Shown here one piece after another: positions 57,282 through 61,804 of a stretch of DNA of 61,804 nt. Position 1 is the stretch's first letter. Every line of letters begins with the position of its first letter. The notes under the pieces are model-generated. The model saw only the letters and a program-made list of their open reading frames with translations, did not search any database and was not told the origin of the DNA. The translations under genes were made by a program, and so were the position numbers. Where the stretch lies: the NCBI GenBank assembly GCA_011525685.1, contig WYBW01000076.1, positions 1 to 61,804 on the forward strand, written 5' to 3'. The DNA comes from Verrucomicrobiia bacterium. Its GTDB lineage: Bacteria > Verrucomicrobiota > Verrucomicrobiia > Limisphaerales > JADLHS01.

Positions 57282-58529
57282 ATGCTGAATTCAAGCCCTC
57301 GGCTTTGCCTCTGTGCGGCCCTCGCGTTGGCGGCGGCCGGGAGCGTCGGTGGGGAAGCGTTGTCCGCCTCGTCACCAGCCCTGAGTCCCGGACGGGGCGA
57401 GCCGTTCCGCAAACTGGTGCTGACCGACCGGTATTATTGTGACGGCATCACGGCCGGAGACATCAATCGCGACGGCCAACTGGATGTGATCGCCGGTCCG
57501 TTTTGGTACGAAGGACCGGGCTTCACCAACGCGCACGAGTTTTATCCCGCGAAACCGTTTCCCACCGAACCCAGCCCGAGCGATTCCATGTTCAGTCACG
57601 TGCATGACTTCAACGGCGATGGCTGGCCGGACATTCTGGTGCTCGGCCGCGTGCATTTGCACGAGGCGTTCTGGTACGAGAATCCACGGGGCAAGGGAGG
57701 CCACTGGAGGAAGCACTTTGTCTTTCATCGCATCCAGGGAGAATCCCCGCCGTTTCTCGACGCCGACGGGGATGGCCGGCCGGAACTGGTTGCGCACTGG
57801 GAGAATCGCTGGGGCTTGATTCAATCTGACTGGAACAATCCAACGAACGCCTGGCGTTTCAAACCCATCACCGAGGAGGGCAAGTTTCACCATTTCTATC
57901 ACGGCACCGGCATCGGCGACGTGAATGGCGACGGCCGGGCCGACTTGATTCTCAACGAAGGCTGGTACGAGCAGCCTGCCGACCCGGACGTCCTGTGGAC
58001 CCGGCAGGAGTTCAGGTTTGCCGAAAAGGGTGGCGCCCAGATGTTCGCCGTGGACGTGGATGGCGACGGGGACAACGACATCGTGACGGCACTGGACGCG
58101 CACGGCTGGGGACTGGCCTGGTTCGAGCAGGTCAAGCTGGACGGCAAAATCAGTTTCCAGAAGCACGTCATCATGGGCGCGCGGGACGAGGAGTCGCAAT
58201 ACGGCGTCGCCTTTTCCCAACCGCACGCGCTGGCCCTCGACGATTTGGATGGGGACGGTTTGCCGGACATCATCGTGGGCAAACGCCGTTGGGCGCACGG
58301 CCCCAAAGGCGACATCGAGCCGATGGCCGAGCCGGTGCTGTATTGGTTTCAACTGTCCCGCGCGAACGGCAACGTGCGCTTTCACCCGCGCCTGATTGAC
58401 CGTGAATCCGGCGTGGGCGTGCAGGTCAGCACGGCGGACCTGAACGGCGATGGCCGCCCCGACGTGTTGACGGCCTCGAAACTCGGCGCGTTCATCTTCC
58501 TCAGCACCAATCCAACCACCGCTCCCTAG
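57282..58529 (+). CDS. Secreted FG-GAP/VCBS repeat protein
   Basis: A 415-residue protein. ATG at 57282 is chosen because MLNSSPRLCLCAALALAAAG is a signal peptide; an upstream frame to 57192 is poor. The mature part forms a beta-propeller of FG-GAP type. About seven calcium-loop repeats are seen: DINRDGQLDVIAGP, DFNGDGWPDILVLG, DADGDGRPELVAHW, DVNGDGRADLILNE, DVDGDGDNDIVTAL, DLDGDGLPDIIVG and DLNGDGRPDVLTAS. Such proteins bind calcium and carbohydrate or protein ligands at the cell surface. It lies 15 bases before the sugar-binding lipoprotein gene in the same direction, so it may belong to the uptake operon and help capture or present the substrate. Confidence 0.9.
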   Translation: MLNSSPRLCLCAALALAAAGSVGGEALSASSPALSPGRGEPFRKLVLTDRYYCDGITAGDINRDGQLDVIAGPFWYEGPGFTNAHEFYPAKPFPTEPSPSDSMFSHVHDFNGDGWPDILVLGRVHLHEAFWYENPRGKGGHWRKHFVFHRIQGESPPFLDADGDGRPELVAHWENRWGLIQSDWNNPTNAWRFKPITEEGKFHHFYHGTGIGDVNGDGRADLILNEGWYEQPADPDVLWTRQEFRFAEKGGAQMFAVDVDGDGDNDIVTALDAHGWGLAWFEQVKLDGKISFQKHVIMGARDEESQYGVAFSQPHALALDDLDGDGLPDIIVGKRRWAHGPKGDIEPMAEPVLYWFQLSRANGNVRFHPRLIDRESGVGVQVSTADLNGDGRPDVLTASKLGAFIFLSTNPTTAP

Positions 58530-58544
58530 AACATCCCTCGAACC

Positions 58545-59519
58545 ATGAAGCACCTCATCCTTCCTCAAACTCTGTCTCTGGCGGGACTGGCCCTGTTGCT
58601 GCCGCTCCTGTCCGGCTGCAAACCCGCCGCGCCGCAGTCCGCCGACGGCACGGGTCGTCCGCGCGTGGCGCTCATCATGAAGTCGCTGGCGAACGAGTTC
58701 TTCCTCACGATGGAAAACGGCGCGAAAGCCCATCAACAGGCCCGCGCGGATCGGTACGAACTGATCGCCAACGGCATCAAGGATGAACTGGACGTGAGCC
58801 GGCAGATTGATCTGGTCGAGCAGATGATCGCCCAGCGCGTCAACGCCATCGTCATCGCGCCCGCCGACTCGAAGGCGCTCGTGCCGGTGTGCAAGAAGGC
58901 GCAGCAGGCGGGCATCACGGTGGTGAACATTGACAACAAGTTCGACGACGCGGTGCTCGCGGCCAGCGGGGTGAAGTTCCCGTTCGTCGGGCCGGACAAC
59001 CGCAAGGGCGCGCGGGCGGTCGGCGAGTACCTGGCCGCGAAACTCCAGCGCGGCGACAAGGTGATGATCGTCGAAGGCGCGCCCAACGCGTTCAACGGCA
59101 TCCAGCGCAAGCTGGGCTTCGAGGACGCGATGAAGGCGGCGGGCATGAACATCGTCAGTTCGCAATCGGGTTACTGGGAGACGGACAAGGCCGCGCAGGT
59201 GGTGGCCGCGGTGGCCACCGAGCATCGCGACTTGAAGGCGGTGTTGTGCGCCAATGACAGCATGGCGCTGGGCGCGGTGGCGGCGTTGCGCGCCGCGGGC
59301 CGGCTCGACCGCACCTACATCGTGGGGTTCGACAACATCGCCGCCGCGCGGGAACTCCTGAAGGAGGGACGGCTGCTGGCCACGGCCGATCAACATGGCG
59401 ATCAACTGGCGGTGTTCGGGATCGAGTACGCCCTCGAAATGCTCAAGGGCGCCGCCGCTCCCGCCGATCGCGAAACGCCGGTGGATTTGATCACCGCGGA
59501 ATCCCTGACCGCCCGATGA
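58545..59519 (+). CDS. Ribose-type sugar ABC transporter, substrate-binding lipoprotein
   Basis: A 324-residue type I periplasmic-binding protein. A lipobox lies at LLPLLSGC (Cys25), so it is membrane-anchored rather than free. The body matches the ribose/galactose-binding (RbsB) family: VALIMKSLANEFFLTMENGA, QIDLVEQMIAQRVNAIVIAP, AQQAGITVVNIDNKFDDAVL, GDKVMIVEGAPNAFNGIQRK, and ALEMLKGAAAPADRETPVDL near the end. The permease gene overlaps its stop by 4 bases (ATGA, 59516-59519) and ribokinase follows, pointing to ribose or another sugar. The exact sugar is inferred from neighbours. No ATPase (RbsA) gene lies between. Confidence 0.9.
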   Translation: MKHLILPQTLSLAGLALLLPLLSGCKPAAPQSADGTGRPRVALIMKSLANEFFLTMENGAKAHQQARADRYELIANGIKDELDVSRQIDLVEQMIAQRVNAIVIAPADSKALVPVCKKAQQAGITVVNIDNKFDDAVLAASGVKFPFVGPDNRKGARAVGEYLAAKLQRGDKVMIVEGAPNAFNGIQRKLGFEDAMKAAGMNIVSSQSGYWETDKAAQVVAAVATEHRDLKAVLCANDSMALGAVAALRAAGRLDRTYIVGFDNIAAARELLKEGRLLATADQHGDQLAVFGIEYALEMLKGAAAPADRETPVDLITAESLTAR

Positions 59520-60496
59520 CGGCCGCGTTCTCCCCGCCCGCCGCGCCGCCGGAATGGCGGCGGTGGTTGACCGAATACCTCGGTCTGGTGGCGGCCTTGG
59601 GATTGTTGATCCTGTTCTTCAGTTTGGCGACGCGGCACTTTTTCAGCGCCGACACCTTTCGCACCATCGCCAACCAGATTCCCGCCGTGATGCTCGTGGC
59701 CACGGGCATGACGTTGGTGTTGATCGTGGCGGAAATTGATCTCTCGGTCGGCTCCGTGCTGGGCTTTTGCGGCGCGGTCCTCGGCGTGGCGCTGACACAT
59801 TGGCAATGGCCGTTGTGGGCGGGCCTGACCGCGGCCATGGCGACCGGTGTGGTGTGCGGTTTGTTCAACGGCGCGGTGTCGGTGCGCTGGCGGTTGCCCT
59901 CCTTCATTGTCACGCTGGGCATGATGGAAATGGCACGGGGCGGCGCCCATGCCGTCACCAAATCGCAGACGCAATACATCGGGTCGGCCATCGAAGGCAT
60001 CGCCGGCACGGCGGTCCTCGGCCTAACGTTGCCCTTCCTGCTGGCGCTGTTGGTGGTGGTGGCGGCCCAGGTCACGTTGTCCCACGCGGTGTTTGGGCGT
60101 CACCTGTTCGCCGTGGGCGCGAATGAACAGGCGGCGCGGTTGAGCGGGATTGACCCGCGCCGCGTGAAGGTGATCGTGTTCGTCATCAGCGGCGCGCTGG
60201 TGGCGCTGGCGGCCATCATTGACACCTCGCGGTTTCAATCGGCCAATCCCAACGCCGGCTCGGGCTTGGAGCTGCAGGCCATCGCGGCGGCGGTCATTGG
60301 CGGCACCAGCCTGATGGGCGGGCGCGGGTCGGTGGTGCGGACCTTGTTCGGCGTGTTGATCATCGCCGTCTTGAACTCGGGGCTGGCCGCCGTCGGTGCG
60401 AAGGACGAGATCAAACGCCTCGTCACCGGGGCGGTGATCGTGGCGGCGGTGATCGTGGATTATTACCGGCAACGGCTGGGGAAAGGACGCGTGTGA
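59516..60496 (+). CDS. Ribose-type ABC transporter permease
   Basis: A 326-residue RbsC/BPD_transp_2-family permease. Hydrophobic helices appear from residue 16 onward (YLGLVAALGLLILFFSLATR, PAVMLVATGMTLVLIVAEID). The family loop LSVGSVLGFCGAVLGVALTH and the EAA-like cytoplasmic segment ARLSGIDPRRVKVIVFVISG are present. Later helices include VVRTLFGVLIIAVLNSGLAA. It should form the channel through which the lipoprotein delivers sugar, driven by an ATPase not found in this window. Ribokinase starts inside its last codons (GTG at 60493, stop at 60494-60496). The N-terminus, with PPAAPPEWRRWLTEY, is typical of this family. Confidence 0.93.
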   Translation: MTAAFSPPAAPPEWRRWLTEYLGLVAALGLLILFFSLATRHFFSADTFRTIANQIPAVMLVATGMTLVLIVAEIDLSVGSVLGFCGAVLGVALTHWQWPLWAGLTAAMATGVVCGLFNGAVSVRWRLPSFIVTLGMMEMARGGAHAVTKSQTQYIGSAIEGIAGTAVLGLTLPFLLALLVVVAAQVTLSHAVFGRHLFAVGANEQAARLSGIDPRRVKVIVFVISGALVALAAIIDTSRFQSANPNAGSGLELQAIAAAVIGGTSLMGGRGSVVRTLFGVLIIAVLNSGLAAVGAKDEIKRLVTGAVIVAAVIVDYYRQRLGKGRV

Positions 60497-61419
60497 GGAA
60501 ACCCCGCATCGTGGTGCTCGGCAGTTCCAACACGGACCTGATCGTCCGCGTGCCGCACATTCCGCAACCGGGCGAGACGATTCTGGGCGGCAAGTTCGTC
60601 ACGGCGGCCGGCGGCAAGGGCGCCAATCAGGCCGTGGCCGCCGCCCGGGCCGGGGGCAAGGTCACGTTCGTGGCCCGCGTGGGCGATGACCGGTTCGGCC
60701 AGGAGGCCGTGGCCGGCTTCATCCGGGACGCCATTCACCTCCGGCACGTCCGGCGCGAGCGCCGGTGTCCCTCCGGAGTGGCTCTGATTTTCGTGGCCGC
60801 CAACGGGCAGAACAGCATCGCCGTCGCTCCCGGCGCGAACGCCCGCCTCACCGCGGCGGACGCGCGGCGCGCGCGGGCGGATCTTGAACGAGCCGACGTC
60901 TTGGTCGCCCAGTTGGAAGTGCCGCTCGCGGCGGTGGCCGAGGCCGTCCGACTCGCCGCGCGCGCGGGCGTCCCGGTGATTTTGAATCCCGCGCCCGCCG
61001 CCAAATTGCCGCCAACCTTGCTGCGGCTGGTTTCGGTGTTGACGCCCAACGAATCCGAGGCCCGGTTGCTCACCGGGGTGAAGGTCACCGATGTGGCGAG
61101 CGCCGCCCGGGCCGCCCGCCGGCTGCACTCGAGCGGAGTGCAAACCGTCATCCTGACGCTGGGCCGGCGGGGCGCGCTCCTTTCCCGCGGCCGGCAACAG
61201 GAACTCGTGGCGGGCTTTCGGGTCAAGGCGCTGGACACGACCGCGGCGGGCGACGTCTTCAACGGGGCACTGGCGGTGGCACTGGCCGAGCGCAAATCAT
61301 TGAGCGAGGCGGTGCGCTTCGCCAACGCCGCCGCCGCCCTGTCGGTGACGCGGCTTGGCGCTCAACCCTCCGCGCCCACCCGGAGTGAAATCGAACAAAT
61401 GCTCCGCCAGCGCGATTAA
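60493..61419 (+). CDS. rbsK: Ribokinase (PfkB family)
   Basis: A 308-residue sugar kinase that phosphorylates ribose to ribose-5-phosphate in the cytoplasm. GTG start at 60493, overlapping the permease stop. PfkB motifs: SSNTDLIVRVPHIPQPGETI, the substrate loop GGKGANQAVAAARAGGKVTF, and the C-terminal active-site signature DTTAAGDVFNGALAVALAE with the catalytic Asp in AAGD. The lid strand PSGVALIFVAANGQNSIAVA is also present. The transport genes just upstream fit uptake followed by phosphorylation. The stretch RHVRRERRCPSG replaces the usual VDTxxV... segment but does not touch the active site. A different pentose or a nucleoside sugar cannot be excluded. Confidence 0.92.
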   Translation: MRKPRIVVLGSSNTDLIVRVPHIPQPGETILGGKFVTAAGGKGANQAVAAARAGGKVTFVARVGDDRFGQEAVAGFIRDAIHLRHVRRERRCPSGVALIFVAANGQNSIAVAPGANARLTAADARRARADLERADVLVAQLEVPLAAVAEAVRLAARAGVPVILNPAPAAKLPPTLLRLVSVLTPNESEARLLTGVKVTDVASAARAARRLHSSGVQTVILTLGRRGALLSRGRQQELVAGFRVKALDTTAAGDVFNGALAVALAERKSLSEAVRFANAAAALSVTRLGAQPSAPTRSEIEQMLRQRD

Positions 61420-61700
61420 CGGCCGCCTTTTCTTATCACCGTGATGTTGACCGACATAATGGAGCGGCAGCCGGGACACACGCTGCGGGGGCAAGGGGGC
61501 GCAGGGTGTGGCCTGGATGACGCGCAGCGAAGACGCAGCGCCAGGGCTGTGCGGCAGGCGCGGGCCTGTCCCGCCATAGCCATTGGCGAAGGCGGATGGC
61601 CGACCAACTCCGCGCCAGCCTGCTTGTCCCGCCATAGCTTGCGACGGCGGAAGCGCCGCTAGATTCCTTCACACCGTTTGGCGGGACACCGGGCGGGGAT
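61420..61700. repeat. Spacer with two copies of a TGTCCCGCCATAGC repeat
   Basis: No gene is seen. TGTCCCGCCATAGC occurs at 61567-61580 and 61625-61638, each followed within about 10-15 bases by GGCGGA. No clear terminator was found for the ribokinase operon. Confidence 0.6.
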
Positions 61701-61804
61701 TCATTGCTGTTCGACTTTGATGCCCCGCAGCGTCTTTTCCTGAATGTCGAAATTTAGTTGGCTTCCTGGTTGGCACTTGACGATGAACAGGTCATTGAAC
61801 ACGA
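61701..61804 (-). CDS. C-terminal end of an unidentified protein
   Basis: The last 33 codons of a minus-strand gene whose start lies beyond the window. The end reads VFNDLFIVKCQPGSQLNFDI and then QEKTLRGIKVEQQ, closing at TGA 61703-61701. It looks like the last strands of a beta-rich domain. No family can be assigned from this length. Confidence 0.6.
   Translation of the reverse strand, partial: VFNDLFIVKCQPGSQLNFDIQEKTLRGIKVEQQ

Noticed and set aside
57372..59405. A 677-codon minus-strand open frame
   Set aside because: It lies antisense to the FG-GAP and sugar-binding genes, which have clear families. Its protein is rich in His, Arg and Asp with no domain and comes from high third-position GC on the opposite strand.

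Overview
The window (about 62% GC by eye) reads as chromosomal DNA of a Verrucomicrobiota bacterium, probably the Pedosphaera/Limisphaera side of the phylum. The reasons are: very large LamG and propeller-bearing hybrid kinases, Cys-type sulfatases, the planctomycete/verrucomicrobial pair PSCyt1-DUF1549-DUF1553 plus DUF1501, a PEP-CTERM protein, an H-X9-DG type pseudopilin, and many short palindromic repeats, some lying inside reading frames. No ribosomal RNA, phage, transposase or CRISPR array was seen. One tRNA-Leu(GAG) is present.

Layout. 1-2.5 kb: 3'-truncated hemA on the minus strand, then a small membrane protein and a secreted helix-hairpin-helix protein. 2.5-3.3 kb: PEP-CTERM protein. 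3.4-25.4 kb: the signalling locus. Two plus-strand genes (STAS antagonist and RsbW-like kinase) converge on a four-gene minus-strand operon made of two giant one-protein phosphorelays (4002 and 2346 aa), a single-domain receiver, and a protein with two DHp-like segments, a receiver and a SpoIIE phosphatase. The likely logic is extracellular ligand sensing (LamG, PA14, propeller), phosphorelay, phosphatase output, and partner switching on the STAS protein.

25.4-31.3 kb: a repeat-rich spacer, three sulfatases in a row, and a second repeat-rich spacer. 31.3-34.2 kb: zinc-ribbon/PH membrane protein, Gfo/Idh/MocA dehydrogenase and a DegT-type aminotransferase. 34.5-39.2 kb: MoxR ATPase, DUF58 and transglutaminase cluster. 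39.3-43.8 kb: small conserved proteins, a YgfZ/GcvT folate protein, a secreted TIM-barrel epimerase and a VOC protein. 43.9-46.0 kb: ECF sigma factor, membrane anti-sigma candidate and PDZ protein in one operon. 46.5-51.6 kb: LamG/Ig surface protein and a pseudopilin. 52.3 kb: tRNA-Leu. 52.5-57.1 kb: DUF1501, LysM and PSCyt1/DUF1549/DUF1553 operon. 57.3-61.4 kb: FG-GAP protein, then ribose-type binding lipoprotein, permease and ribokinase. The last 104 bases hold the end of an unidentified minus-strand gene.

The most notable sequence-level signal is a set of perfect palindromic elements kept in frame inside the giant kinases, including a 25-bp inverted repeat at the same place in the ATPase domain of both paralogues. 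Related palindromes also fill the intergenic spacers.
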